Positions 36,201 to 44,110 of a stretch of 64,000 nt of DNA are shown piece after piece. The stretch is from Bolinopsis microptera (taxonomy: Eukaryota > Ctenophora > Tentaculata > Lobata > Bolinopsidae): contig NC_087080.1 in assembly GCF_026151205.1 (NCBI RefSeq), positions 10,711,837 through 10,775,836 on the forward strand, written 5' to 3'. The translations under genes and the position numbers were made by a program. Each line of letters opens with the position of its first letter. Within the stretch, counting starts at the first letter, position 1. The notes beneath the pieces were generated by a model. That model saw only the letters and a list, made by a program, of their open reading frames with translations, was not told where the DNA came from and made no database searches.

Positions 36201-39200
36201 ACTCACCTAAAGTTGAGGGTAAAGGTTTACCCGTCTTGCTGTCCAGCACTCACATAATAACTCACCTAAAGTTGAGGGTAAAGGTTTACTCGTCTTGCTA
36301 TCCAGCACTCAAACAATAACTCACCTAAAGTTGAGGGTAAAGGTTTACCCGTCTTGCTGTTCAGCACTCAAACAATAACTCACCTAAAGTTGAGGGTAAA
36401 GGTTTACCCGTCTTGCTGTCCAGCACTCAAATAATAACTCACCTAAAGTTGAGGGTAAAGGTTTACCCGTCTTGCTGTCCAGCACTCAAATAATAACTCA
36501 CCTAAAGTTGAGGGTAAAGGTTTACCTGTCTTGCTGTCCAGCACTCACATAATAACTCACCTAAAGTTGAGGGTAAAGGTTTACCCGTCTTGCTGTCCAG
36601 CACTCAAACAATAACTCACCTAAAGTTGAGGGTAAAGGTTTACCCGTCTTGCTGTCCAGCACTCAAACAATAACTCACCTAAAGTTGAGGGTAAAGGTTT
36701 ACCCGTCTTGCTGTCCAGCACTCAAATAATAACTCACCTAAAGTTGAGGGTAAAGGTTTACCCGTCTTGCTGTCCAGCACTCAAATAATAACTCACCTAA
36801 AGTTGAGGGTAAAGGTTTACCCGTCTTGCTGTCCAGCACTCAAATAATAACTCACCTAAAGTTGAGGGTAAAGGTTTACCTGTCTTGCTGTCCAGCACTC
36901 ACATAATAACTTACCTAAAGTTGAGGGTAAAGGTTTACCCGTCTTGCTGTCCAGCACTCAAACAATAACTCACCTAAAGTTGAGGGTAAAGGTTTACCCG
37001 TCTTGCTGTCCAGCACTCAAACAATAACTCACCTAAAGTTGAGGGTAAAGGTTTACCCGTCTTGCTGTCCAGCACGTGAATTCTAACCAGTGGATGGAGG
37101 AGGTAGAGGGTAGGGTAGAGGTGGTCGGCGTAGTGAACCTTTACACTCATAGCTGAGTCTAACTGTCTGATAGCTGGTGAGGAGAGGACTGTTGCTATTG
37201 GTTCCTTTTCTGAGGGAGTTAAAACTAGGTTAACAGTTCAAGTATGTTGTATTATCATGTTGATAGAAATGGATCAGTCAATAATAAATCATCTCCATTA
37301 TAATTCGGAGTTTTCTCCGTGTATGTTTGTATGACCGCCCACGTGCAGATTAGGTTCAAATAAGGGAGCTGCATAGTAACGACGTTGGAACTATATTATG
37401 AGCGGTTTTTTAGTTATTATTATTGTTAAGTAAAGTGACGTGTTTTACATTAAATCGGCTGTATCTTCGGTTGGTATTTATTCATAAACTATTACCTGCA
37501 TTCTTCGGAGACGGCCCTCCTTTGCTCTTTTTATTGGGCATTAATTTCCTGAGGGTACTAGTCTTCTGCTTTTCCGGAGTCTGTGGTTCCTCAGCTTCTG
37601 CTGATAACACTGCTTTGTTTGAGATTATGACATCTTCATCTTTTTCAGATAGGACTGCCCCTGTTAGATATCCAACATAAACTTTTGATATTAAGATTGT
37701 ACAATTATATTGAGCTGAATGTTGCATCTCAGGAATTTACGACCATACTGTTATTGGAATTATGATAATACAAATATTTACCTCCATCAACTTCAGTTTC
37801 TAAACCCTGTTTAGCCTTCTTCTTTCTCCGTTTCTTCTTCTTCTCTCTAGGAGATGGCACCATGTTGGCCTCAGCAGCAGATACATCAGGGGTAGGACTG
37901 CCAGGTGTAGGACTGAGCGGTGCAAGACTCTCTTCTGGAGTTTCCTGACTTTCTGGATCAGGCAGGTCACGCTGGAATCATTTGAGTGAGTCAAAATTGA
38001 GGTCTAAAAAGGACAAGAAAGATTAAATGTTTCACTGAAAGATCAGATTTAAACTTAAACATTATGTAAACAAAACATTACGAGAAAAGATGTGAAACCT
38101 TTCGTCGTCGATTTCTCCTTTTAGGAATATCCTCAGTATGAGATTCAACTGTCTCAACCTTTTTTGACGGCTCAGGTGTTATCACTGTCACTCTAGAATC
38201 ATCCTTCGTCAACTTCCCCTCATCTTCCATTTTTTCAAGAAGTTTCCGTCGGGCCTGCCTCCTTGCTTCCCGAGCATTTTCGAACTTAGAACTATCAGTT
38301 GGTGAGACAGGTGATGTTTCGAGAGTTTGACCAGATGAAACGGTTTTAATTTTTGTTCCCATTGGGGAATCTGGTGTTTTCTCTGGAGTAGCAACTTCTT
38401 GTTCTGGGGGCATCACCAATTAAAATATAGCTAGGCTTTTCGAAACGATAACAAACTGTTTCAACATGTAACAAAGAAATAACATAAAATAAAATTCTAA
38501 ATTGAAAGAGTCACAATTATTGCACAAAGTGATCTGATAAAAAATAATTACCATCTTTGAGTGAAGGTTCCTCTTCGTCCAGTTCTTCCTCAGCTTCATC
38601 TTCACTATCAATCTGTTTAGCTCCAACATCCTCATCTTCTTCTACCTCCACTTTTTCTTCATCCTCCTCCTCTCCCTTGTCCCCATCTGCTTCCTCTTCT
38701 TCAGCCTCCACGAGAGCGTCTTTATCAGCGGTTTTCTGTTAACAAAATAATAAGATGATTTCCATAACGTCGATATTTTGGAAAGGGTACTATACGATGT
38801 ACATCAAATAAACAGGATTTACAAAAAAAAACCAAACTGATAACAGTTATTAAAATACCTTTTTCCCTTTCATTTTGGACTTTCCCTTAGATTTCAACTT
38901 ATTTCCAAGCATTGAAAACTTGTTTTTGAACTTCTTCTTTGCCTTTTCAGATTTAGTTTTGCTTTCTCCCGCGTCTTCCTCTGCCTCATTTGTCTCAGCA
39001 ATGTCGTCTTCTGCAAGGTTGATATTTTTACAGATGTGCATAATGCAAAAATTCAAGATACAAATAATCATCTGTCTAATCATCTCCTAAAACAAGAGTT
39101 TAAAATACACTAACCTAATGGAACAGGTTCATCAATACTTTTACCATCTCTCTCGCTGATATCTTCCTCATTTATAACCTGAAATCAGAAATCACAGTTT

Positions 39201-39981
39201 TAAATTGTAGATAAACTGAAAAGCAATATCAGTTAAAATTAACTACACTAGAATCCATTCCAATTATTAAATTAAGTCAAAATGGTGAATTGTGTGGTAA
39301 GTATGTACGGTGTATAGTTGTACAGTACACACAACAGTACAATCAAACAATTCTTTTAGACTTACCTTACTACTCTCAATTACCAAATCGTCAGCAACAC
39401 TTTCTGATTCGTTTCCAGTCGAACCTTTCTTGGCCTTCCCCTTCATTTTCGCCACTTTCATCTTACCTTTCAGTACTTTCCCAAATTTCATCTTCTTATT
39501 CTTTTTTGAACTAATCAACTCTGATTGGTCAGCTGCAAATACACATGTTGTATGATTTGAAAAAAACAGTGACAACTCAAAAATGAAATATCCTAAGAAA
39601 CAAATACAAAGCCCATTCATATAGAGGTGATATGAAGAGGTTCACCTGTCATTAATCAGTAATCAACAACTGCAGAGTGCAAGCAATCTGTATTTTTAGG
39701 CAGCATCCAAGAAGCCCAACCAGCGGAATTTGGCATGAACCCAAACCACGCCCTACTGCTGACCCTAACCACAACCATATTCCACTTTGAGATATCCATG
39801 CAGGATTTCGCTGGTCAGCCTTCTTGGATAATATTAATGTTTCGTCTGTAGTTGTACCTTGATTTTCTTCAACAATCTCTGCTGCATTTTCCTCAGCATC
39901 GGGGGTAATCTCGATAGTAGGGATTTCTTGTGTGTTTGCTTCATCTAGAGATGGTATAGACTCTTCTTGTAGCTGCAGCAT
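15834..39981 (-). CDS. AHI1: Jouberin (AHI1) orthologue, 27 coding exons, complete
   Basis: Scaffold protein of the ciliary transition zone and basal body, mutated in human Joubert syndrome. Exons in transcript order: 39858-39981, 39366-39532, 39115-39178, 38859-39010, 38552-38735, 38099-38403, 37782-37971, 37496-37660, 37033-37209, 33305-33459, 32980-33138, 32600-32785, 26338-26471, 25709-25860, 20289-20393, 19847-19979, 19591-19678, 19297-19446, 18323-18401, 17894-18055, 17698-17769, 17348-17496, 17003-17097, 16718-16866, 16523-16589, 16227-16291, 15834-15919. They total 3,714 bp, 1,237 codons plus stop, with phases agreeing at every junction; human AHI1 is 1,196 aa. The order is charged N terminus, central domain, WD40 repeats, SH3, Ser-rich tail. 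The end PLIVIE resembles the human end VTLIE. The start is the first ATG of the acidic exon; untranslated 5' exons are possible. The introns are unusually rich in nested genes and repeats. Confidence 0.93.
17894..26471 (-). CDS. AHI1: AHI1 exons 13-20: WD40 propeller
   Basis: Residues about 677-1010. Exon 13 holds WSRAPGQMCKIP (human WKRLPGQACRIP). Exon 14 holds GHYNIVYDLKWYKHSLLSAS. Exon 15 holds CTARVWKNG and AHPCFVYSAKW. Exon 16 holds GSYDRTLRIWD and GHTGHINSIVF. Exon 17 holds SGDSKGQIIEWN. Exon 18 holds DVPISVLLLHPNKRR. Exon 19 holds SPCGTYLLSASEDGNVFVW. Exon 20 holds VKFHPHDNFVAISAFGS. GH, WD-type and SPxGxxLxSxSxDG signatures recur as expected. Intron 14 (20394-25708) contains a GPCR gene and LINE fragments; intron 18 (18402-19296) contains the hammerhead SINE. 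Confidence 0.92.
18501..18655 (+). mobile_element. tRNA-derived SINE head carrying a hammerhead ribozyme
   Basis: The 5' part resembles a tRNA gene. Its box A-like motif TAGCTCAGTGG is at 18510-18520 and its box B-like GGATCGATACC at 18552-18562, with a possible anticodon stem TTCGA/TCGAA between them. These are the internal RNA polymerase III promoter elements of SINEs. The hammerhead follows about 35 bp downstream, and the element ends in TA repeats. It sits in AHI1 intron 18, antisense to AHI1. A free functional tRNA is unlikely because the acceptor stem does not close. Confidence 0.7.
18597..18639 (+). ncRNA. Type I hammerhead self-cleaving ribozyme with short stem III
   Basis: All conserved parts are present in order: stem I strand CCATA (18597-18601), CTGATGA (18602-18608), stem II GTCCT-AAT-AGGAC (18609-18621), GAAA (18622-18625), a short stem III ACA/TGT with a three-base loop, the cleavage triplet GTC (18632-18634), and the returning stem I strand TATGG (18635-18639), which pairs fully with CCATA. 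Predicted cleavage is after C18634. Minimal stem III versions are known from animal and plant retroelements (Penelope-like elements, retrozymes, schistosome Sm-alpha SINE) and are thought to act best as dimers. Activity was not tested. Confidence 0.88.
18711..18743 (-). ncRNA. Broken hammerhead copy, opposite strand
   Basis: On the minus strand the stem II hairpin, GAAA, stem III, GTC and TATGG are all retained, but the catalytic CTGATGA box is replaced by AAAGGAC. It should be inactive. It faces the intact copy across a TA-rich spacer, so the pair is an inverted arrangement. Confidence 0.75.
19985..20150. repeat. 15 bp minisatellite (10 copies) at the 3' end of AHI1 intron 15
   Basis: About ten copies of AGTGGGGTCACCTTT end only a few bases from the acceptor of AHI1 exon 16 (19979). 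On the transcribed strand each unit reads AAAGGTGACCCCACT, which contains an AG-GTGACC donor-like motif. The array occupies the place of a normal polypyrimidine tract. Confidence 0.9.
20713..21755 (-). pseudogene. Intronless class A GPCR with a single-base frameshift
   Basis: An ATG at 21755 opens a rhodopsin-type receptor. It has an N-glycosylation site (NSTG), TM1 with GN, and a TM2-TM3 region with IICGLFRTW, whose Cys is the usual disulphide partner. The DRY site is replaced by SKLTC. The frame breaks in extracellular loop 2 near 21222-21235, after FRRQL, and continues one frame over with YDCVVNPGN (the second disulphide Cys), TM5, a basic loop, TM6, and TM7 with the NPVLY motif, ending at 20713. 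The two parts together would be about 345 aa. It lies in AHI1 intron 14 on the same strand. One base indel suggests a recent pseudogene or a sequencing error. Ligand unknown. Confidence 0.82.
22150..22725 (+). mobile_element. Degraded non-LTR reverse transcriptase fragment, copy A
   Basis: Homologous to 24780-25085 and 25140-25708. Frames are broken, but translation shows IIQWSEENNTELHGNKFELA and a damaged DDTR segment, typical of the region after the FADD box in LINE reverse transcriptases. It ends with a degenerate copy of the sequence flanking the AHI1 exon 14 donor (GATGATAATCTAACC). Confidence 0.65.
23080..23790 (+). pseudogene. LINE reverse-transcriptase fragment with in-frame stop
   Basis: In-frame sequence runs from WEYADDADFTDEDKKN (the YADD catalytic box) through FVNESKTEFTPIYLAE, IYEAQVVSVLMYNCSCW and LDICHRKHLRQI to LSERVACAR. 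A TAG at 23666-23668 then replaces the Trp expected in the ARWKLLGH motif, and reading continues with RMLGHVPRSDN. The family is the same as the copy at 27806-28943 on the other strand. It lies in AHI1 intron 14 and is antisense to AHI1. Confidence 0.82.
24192..24222. repeat. Poly-C tract, about 30 bp
   Basis: An uninterrupted C homopolymer in AHI1 intron 14. Similar C or G runs occur at 4720, 4806, 5536, 7840 and 43604 and are a marked feature of this genome. Confidence 0.9.
24416..24545. repeat. 130 bp fold-back palindrome
   Basis: Arms of about 55 bp, starting ACAAGTACAAGAGTTGATCA on the left, are near-perfect reverse complements with a spacer of about 20 bp containing TACAAGTAAGCTACAAGTAA. 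It lies in AHI1 intron 14 next to a repeated LINE segment (CCGACAACTA at 22943 and 24374). Confidence 0.8.
24780..25110 (+). mobile_element. Non-LTR reverse transcriptase fragment, copy B
   Basis: A shorter copy of the family at 22150 and 25140. It starts at ATTTAAAATAAAACTGAGCA and runs to a copy of the AHI1 exon 14 boundary (GATGATAATCTAACCGGAG, then GGAAGCGGAAA). Coding frames are broken. Confidence 0.6.
25140..25708 (+). mobile_element. Non-LTR reverse transcriptase fragment, copy C, abutting AHI1 exon 14
   Basis: The best-preserved copy: LSVKDCKGLISVLT, VKLNDLDQYVKTERFKIKLS, VADDTRIGGTI and, after a frame change, QWSKENNMELHGNKVELANR. It runs directly into the donor side of AHI1 exon 14 (exon edge 25709). 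Only the part around the catalytic Asp box remains. Confidence 0.7.
27806..28943 (-). mobile_element. 5'-truncated LINE insertion with 14 bp target duplication
   Basis: GCTAATTCCTAAGT flanks the insertion exactly, at 27792-27805 and 28944-28957. The inserted piece carries the C-terminal half of a non-LTR reverse transcriptase on the minus strand: FQGDSLSGKLFTLVLAGAL, the catalytic box as YSDD in SAYSDDCNF, FINTEKTEFTHVFLAP, IYEAQ-like VYEAQIVSIIMYNCSSW, LDICHRKHLRSL and ARWKLLGHILRSADDSPA, with a stop at 27903. The open frame of about 347 codons has no internal stop, which suggests a recent copy. The Ala to Ser change in YADD is unusual. It lies in AHI1 intron 12. Confidence 0.88.
29215..30740 (+). 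CDS. Divergent 7TM receptor (class A GPCR-like), two exons, nested in AHI1 intron 12
   Basis: Exon 1 (29215-29370) starts MNSTDTSVTTMMPD, has two glycosylation sites and TM1, and ends ...DWKRLS before GTAAAG. Exon 2 (29841-30740) resumes in phase 0 with LNDQVACLFILIAAVDIG (TM2) and gives TM3 to TM7. The result would be 351 aa, normal for a GPCR. The NPxxY site is altered (LVNSALFPTI) and there is no DRY (KTINIINPFYS). The 470 bp between the exons is built of repeats, and the acceptor CCGGAG lacks a pyrimidine tract. So this is either a working gene with a repeat-built intron or a gene broken by an insertion. It is opposite in strand to AHI1. Confidence 0.75.
29371..29660. repeat. Inverted and tandem TAGTAGCCGG repeats
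   Basis: The block is composed of CCGGCTACTA / TAGTAGCCGG units in both orientations, with AGCAGACCTATTAGTAGCCG occurring twice (29376 and 29523) and CACTTGAAAAG / CTTTTCAAGTG forming an inverted pair. It interrupts the 7TM receptor between TM1 and TM2. Confidence 0.85.
29673..29832. repeat. 11 bp minisatellite GACGTTGCATA
   Basis: About ten copies of GACGTTGCATA interrupted by TGACCGTGCAGGGAG and TTCTTTTGTTGT spacers. It forms the right half of the interval between the two 7TM receptor exons. The open frame through it (HRRCID repeats) is not the true receptor N terminus. Confidence 0.85.
30738..32000. repeat. Diverged tandem duplication, period about 640 bp, in AHI1 intron 12
   Basis: The segment starting CTAACTGAAAACTATCAAAA at 30738 recurs at 31373. 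Both copies continue through TAGAAACCTTA, ATCATTGGAAATG, GATTAATAGACTGATGGAAT and a TGTGTGATTGATT block, with many substitutions between them. Further ATCATTGGTAATTTGA blocks suggest older internal copies. The 7TM receptor's 3' flank starts the first copy. Confidence 0.7.
32417..32494. repeat. 78 bp perfect palindrome
   Basis: Arms of 38 bp around a 2-base centre, with TGAAAGTAAGTCAT facing ATGACTTACTTTCA and A/T-rich outer ends. A transcript of either strand would fold to a perfect hairpin. It lies 105 bp from AHI1 exon 12, in intron 12. Confidence 0.85.
32600..37209 (-). CDS. AHI1: AHI1 exons 9-12: conserved central (C2-like) domain
   Basis: Residues about 451-676. Recognisable landmarks against human AHI1 are HPLVRIHVLDSKTGK (human MVRVHVVDEHTG), LLTEPFDLRINKTMSPCWEEQ (here 20 residues or fewer are quoted per motif: LLTEPFDLRI and PCWEEQLLI), GWNLIAWAFLKL, NRKLRLQLF and KYPSTMYVTVG (human HYPSTLYVTV). 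Exon 9 ends inside the first unit of the 59 bp minisatellite, and intron 9 (33460-37032) consists almost wholly of that array. Confidence 0.9.
33645..37075. repeat. 59 bp minisatellite, about 58 copies, each with the AHI1 exon 9 donor
   Basis: On the minus strand one unit reads: the last 13 codons of exon 9 (LDSKTGKPLPSTL), the donor TTTAGGTGAGT, and the first intronic bases ATTATTTGAGTG. The rightmost unit (about 37017-37075) contains the true exon end at 37033. The other copies fill intron 9 to about 33650. Variants (GTCC/GTTC/TATCC; AAAT/ACAT/AAAC) are arranged in higher-order blocks; for example 35128 onward recurs at 35424, a shift of 295-296 bp, or five units. It is not CRISPR: there are no unique spacers. 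Confidence 0.95.
37496..39981 (-). CDS. AHI1: AHI1 exons 1-8: charged N-terminal region (residues 1-450)
   Basis: Eight exons encode alternating acidic and lysine-rich blocks. The first exon is acidic (IEITPDAEENAAEIVEENQ). Then come basic blocks such as KNKKMKFGKVLKGKMK and LKSKGKSKMKGKK, a run of about 40 mostly Glu/Asp residues in exon 5, and Arg/Lys-rich ends (KRRNRRRK). Human AHI1 has a similarly disordered, charged and partly coiled-coil N terminus. Sequence similarity here is compositional, so assignment rests on continuity of splice phases with the conserved downstream exons. Confidence 0.8.
39707..39833. repeat. Small fold-back element beside AHI1 exon 1
   Basis: CAAGAAGCCCAACCAGCGGA on the left matches, inverted, the right end CGCTGGTCAGCCTTCTTGG, giving arms of about 28 bp. 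It lies 25 bp inside AHI1 intron 1. The open frame of exon 1 runs into it, but the consensus donor CAAGGTACAAC at 39851-39860 removes it. Confidence 0.7.
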
Positions 39982-40279
39982 TGTTCTTTTTCTAACAATT
40001 ATTACAAGGTTATTCGGATATGGATTTCAAAGTGGCCACTACTTGAAGTTAATTTACTGATCTACAAATTTATTAAGACTTCAGAATGAGTATTAAGTAT
40101 TGAATCAAGTAAACAAAGAGTTTTTTGAGAGTTCAACGACATTATCAATGTAATAATTAAGTATAAAGCATCCTTCAAAAAATTATAAGAGCTGATGAAT
40201 ACTAATTGGTTGACTGAAACATGATAAATGCATAGAAAATAGTTAATAAATTCAGTATCTCAATAAATTGAACACAGCA

Positions 40280-41212
40280 TCAAGACTCTTTCAGGTCAAT
40301 TGTTATAGTGAGTCGTTTTGTTTTGCTGAACTTAGCTCTGATGCTCTCCTCAATAATCCTTTCAAACTGTGGAATTTTGCAACGAGTTACTGAGAAAGAA
40401 TCAGTTGTCAGAACAATATCATCATCAACTATTTCTAGATCAATGTCATTAAGAGAATCAATAAAATCAATATGAGCTTTCAGCTTGATGCAATGCCTAG
40501 GCTCTGAGAGGATTTCGGTTGAAAATTTGATTTCTTTGAGGTTTGAAGAATTCAGCTCACTGATAAGATTTGTCTTATTTTGCTTTGTGTCACTTGTTAT
40601 CTTGAAGTCCTTGTCAAAGTTCATATCATCTTCATCTTTAATATCATCAAATGGTAGTTTAACCTCAGTGGGTTCAGATTTGCTTGATGCCTTGGTATGA
40701 TTTCGGTCAGTCGGTGATCTTGTAAAGGCAGAATTCACTTTTAAAGGATTTCCCACCAGTTTTTGTGAAAACCCACAATTGTAAGACATATTATATTTCT
40801 TTGTGTCATTGTAAAAATCAATCGCTAGTTTTATAAGCATTTTTTGCAGTGATTTATCAGAACCAACTTCATCTAATACTTTAGGATTGATGCCCAAATA
40901 TTCGATGATGCTTTCTTTTCCGTTAACAACTTCTTCATAACATTCACCGCCATGAACAGAAATTGGATCATCATCGCTTTTCGGCGCAGGTACAGGAGGA
41001 AATCCACAAACATTGATAAACACCTTCTTCGAGTCCTTCTTACTCATGCCATGAATAGAAAATCTAAATTCTGCTACTTTCATTTCTGATTTTCCTTCCT
41101 CCAAGGTTTTCTTAATAAATTGCTGATACTCATCAGGATTGCTCTCGTGCATATCATCTAGCAATTTCATAATCTTTTCAGCTTCTTTCAGCATGTGATC
41201 CGGTGCCGCCAT
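40280..41212 (-). CDS. PIH1D2: PIH1 domain-containing protein 2-like, single coding exon
   Basis: 310 aa from ATG at 41212. The N terminus KIMKLLDDMHESNPDEYQQF (human PIH1D2 FWNLLDDLAQSDPEGYEKF) is a helical segment. The PIH1 domain follows, with KKVFINVCGFPPVPAPKSDD (human KILFINLCQWTRIPAPQS) and the typical INPKVLDEV and QKMLIKLAIDFY segments. A charged linker leads to a C-terminal CS/p23-like beta fold (CIKLKAHIDFIDSLNDIDLE ... LTITIDL). PIH1 proteins act with HSP90/R2TP in assembling complexes including axonemal dyneins. The gene lies 298 bp upstream of the AHI1 start on the same strand. Length matches the human protein (315 aa). Confidence 0.86.
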   Translation of the reverse strand: MAAPDHMLKEAEKIMKLLDDMHESNPDEYQQFIKKTLEEGKSEMKVAEFRFSIHGMSKKDSKKVFINVCGFPPVPAPKSDDDPISVHGGECYEEVVNGKESIIEYLGINPKVLDEVGSDKSLQKMLIKLAIDFYNDTKKYNMSYNCGFSQKLVGNPLKVNSAFTRSPTDRNHTKASSKSEPTEVKLPFDDIKDEDDMNFDKDFKITSDTKQNKTNLISELNSSNLKEIKFSTEILSEPRHCIKLKAHIDFIDSLNDIDLEIVDDDIVLTTDSFSVTRCKIPQFERIIEESIRAKFSKTKRLTITIDLKES

Positions 41213-41639
41213 GACAAATGTGAGAGCTAAAGAATGAAACCTTAAAGAAATAATTAGTCAGAAAGTAATTGATCAAGATATCATGAGAACGGTAAAATTG
41301 TTTATCAATTATTCATTGTTCATACATTAATGAAAAATAATTGAGCAAATGATTATGAACCTATGTAATATACACTACAGTTTAAAATGACAATGAAGAG
41401 AAGACAAGTGAGACATTTGTTATTCCAAATGATAAGGACAGAAGAGGCAGTAAATTTCTCGTTGGTCTGGAACAAGGCCAAGGTTTCAAAACTTGTAAAG
41501 TGGTCTGGGGTCCCTGGCTTGTGACTGGAGTGTGCAACATGCAGTCAGTGAAACAAGAAATTGTTCAATGAAACATTTTACAGAATCAACAAATGTAACA
41601 ATTCATTTAAATATAATGTCCACATGGTGTACACATTTT

Positions 41640-41995
41640 TGTCCTTGGCTGCTAATTAGATTGTGGAAGGACAGGCAACTACAAAGCAAGGAATGTGGTG
41701 GCCTGAAAGCTTTTGCACACACTAAAACGCTATTTCAGATGAGATTTTGTAGAACACATTTGGACCAAATATGAACATTTGCTGGCGGAGATAAAGGGTT
41801 TTGTTTAGGGCTGTTACTATGGATTGCATTCTTGTTGTGACATAATGGAAATTCTGCACTAATTGCTTTAATTCATGTTGTGTAATTCGAGGATATAAAA
41901 TGGAAAATGCAACTTGAAAGTAAACATTCTGTAGTAAAGATTATGGCCTTTGTGTTGATGGTTATCATAAGCTACAGATATATTAAACTTATATA
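41640..41995. repeat. Diverged duplicate of 43800-44110, copy 1
   Basis: Shared landmarks in order are CCTGAAAGCTTT, GCACACACT, ACGCTATTTCAG, TTGTTGTGACA, GAGGATATAAAATG, ATTATGGCCTTTGT and GGTTAT...ATAAGCTA. The spacing is about 2.15 kb, and MITE-like insertions lie between. Both copies sit in the interval between PIH1D2 and the FAM47 gene, possibly a duplicated promoter or untranslated exon. Confidence 0.7.
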
Positions 41996-42299
41996 TTGTG
42001 TTAATTTCAGGGTGTTCCATCTCCTGTAGCTGTGACCGAAAATCAATCAGGCTTATAAATCAATATTCTAATGTCTAAAAAATTTCACGATTGGAAATAA
42101 ATATACGTAGAGGTAGAGGCTGTAATCTGTATTATATGGCTCAAAAACTTAAAGGAGAACATATATTGTATATAATATAAATTTATTTAATGAATTGATA
42201 AAATGTACTTTGTGTATAATACAACAAAAGTTAAAACCAACAATGCAATGAATATTTGCTAAAAATGTAATATATCAGAAAACAAAAAAATTTGTTGCA

Positions 42300-42500
42300 A
42301 ATATTAACAAGACTGTCGTTGTAAGTTTATAATTGGTTTTGTCAACGGTCTCTAATATTTGGAACAAAAATTATGTACGATCACGAGTATCAACCGCTGA
42401 TAAGACCGTTAATAAAAACTTAACGGGTGATACTCGTAAAATATCTGTTCCAACTCGGCGCGCGTCGGCCCTGTAGGTTGTAAACCTACAAATAAAAACA
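42300..42500. repeat. Repeat family shared with about 60090-60190
   Basis: CTAATATTTGGAACAAA with upstream TTGTAAGTTTATAA occurs here and at 60089-60170. The downstream piece TAACGGGTGATACTCGTAAA is the inverse of ACGAGTACCACCCGTT there. The copy here is partly palindromic. No coding frame. Confidence 0.65.
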
Positions 42501-43159
42501 CGTTAATAAGACCCATTAATAAAACCGATAACGATTCCATTAACTTGGTGCGCGACTTGATAGATTTTAAACTTACAAAAAAATCCAAATTGCAAAACAA
42601 TTTTTTTGGCTCAAAATATAATTTTAGAAACATGGTTTTTAATTTTTTTAAATAAATTAATTTTAATTTTGTATCGAAAAATTTAAATAAATAGATATAA
42701 AAACAATTACACCAGAAGAATAAAAATAATACATAATATATGATATATATAAATTTAGTAAATCATTTTATTTTTCATTAAATAGAAATTTTAAAATATC
42801 TTTAAAATTTGGGATTTTGGCGCACATTTTATGTTTTAGTTATGCAGTGCTTTAGTACTATTTCGTGGGCAATTGTTTTTATATATTTTGTTATTATTAC
42901 TTATATAAATGCATTTAATACAACTGTAGCTAAAAATTATTTTAAAATGAAACTAAAATTGTAGCCGCGCCGCGCATATTTATACTGTACTATGAAAATC
43001 GAGCGCTGAAGCAATTATTGTCATATTTTCACAAGAATACCTTTCGAGTTTTTAGTGCAATTGGTACATTCCAGCACTCCTTTTGCCTGCTTTTGCTTCC
43101 ATTTGACCATCGTCTCAATGTGTTAGACTGTCGGGACAGTCATTGTTGGCAGCATGCGT

Positions 43160-43440
43160 TAGGATCCACGGGTCCGTATTGCCCGATTTAAGTTATACAA
43201 AAGTCAGTGGATGGCCAGCGGAAGCTAGCGGCCGCCTAACGGAGATGCACTAAAATGCAGCATTTATACCTAGCGGATGGCTAGCGGAGTATAGCGGACA
43301 CCGGCGCAAACTAGCGGAGAATAGTACTAGCTTCATTAACACATCCGATAGTTTCCGCTAGCTATCCGATATTGCTGCTAGGTCCGCTAGTTTTTCTGTA
43401 ACTTAAATCTGCAAAATCGGCTATATACGGACCCGTGAGG
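43160..43440. mobile_element. MITE-like element with CACGGGTCCGTAT ends
   Basis: CACGGGTCCGTATTGCCCGA on the left is mirrored by TCGGCTATATACGGACCCGTG on the right (core CGGGTCCGTAT). Further inward, TTTAAGTTA pairs with TAACTTAAA. The interior is a cluster of AGCGGATGGCTAGCGGA and inverse TCCGCTAG units, so the whole element can fold back. Confidence 0.72.
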
Positions 43441-43799
43441 AGTACCTTTTTAAAACGAATTCTATGAGAGTAGTCAAGAAGCTTAAGTTTTGATGCTATT
43501 GTGCTCCTGATTTTGGTAGATCTTTATATAACATTTCTGACTGATTTCTTTTCTATATTTTTCACTATAACTTGAGGGCACCTCAATGAAACAATAAAGG
43601 CGGGGGGGGGGGGGGGCAAATCGTCGTTTGAATGTGGGATTATTTTGAAAAACTTATCTCCAGTACTTAACTGCGCGTTTTGCTCTAGAAACACACTTTT
43701 TTAGAGATTTAACCGGCATATCCTCTAAAATCATCTTATTTTTTCAATTTTAGGGAGCCAACATGGGGGCGCTTTTTCAGTGGGGGCGCCAACAGGCAA

Positions 43800-44110
43800 C
43801 ATTACGCCACTGTCTGTTAGTTTGATTTTGAAGGGACAGGTAACTAACGGCAAGGAATGTGCGTGCCTGAAAGCTTTAGCACACACTGAAACGCTATTTC
43901 AGTTAGTCTTTAGCAGACATTATGGGTTCTGTTTATATTTGTTACTATGGGTTGCAGTCTTGTTGTGACAGAAAGTCTACACTATAGTATACTCAAGTTT
44001 ATATTGTATAGTTTGAGGATATAAAATGCAACTTCACGATGGATATTGGTGAGCTGGTGAAAAATTATGGCCTTTGTATCAATGGTTATAATAAGCTATA
44101 AATATCCTAA
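43800..44110. repeat. Diverged duplicate of 41640-41995, copy 2
   Basis: The second copy of the block described at 41640. It ends about 390 bp before the FAM47 start codon. Insertions and deletions of 10-40 bp separate the copies. Confidence 0.7.

Noticed and set aside
33645-37075. CRISPR-like array
   Set aside because: The units are directly adjacent 59 bp repeats with no unique spacers, inside an animal gene intron.
38557-38742. Plus-strand Ser-rich frame
   Set aside because: It is the antisense shadow of the acidic AHI1 exon 5.
39652-39857. Extension of AHI1 exon 1 frame to 39652
   Set aside because: The frame runs into a fold-back element; the consensus donor CAAGGTACAAC joins exon 2 in the right phase.
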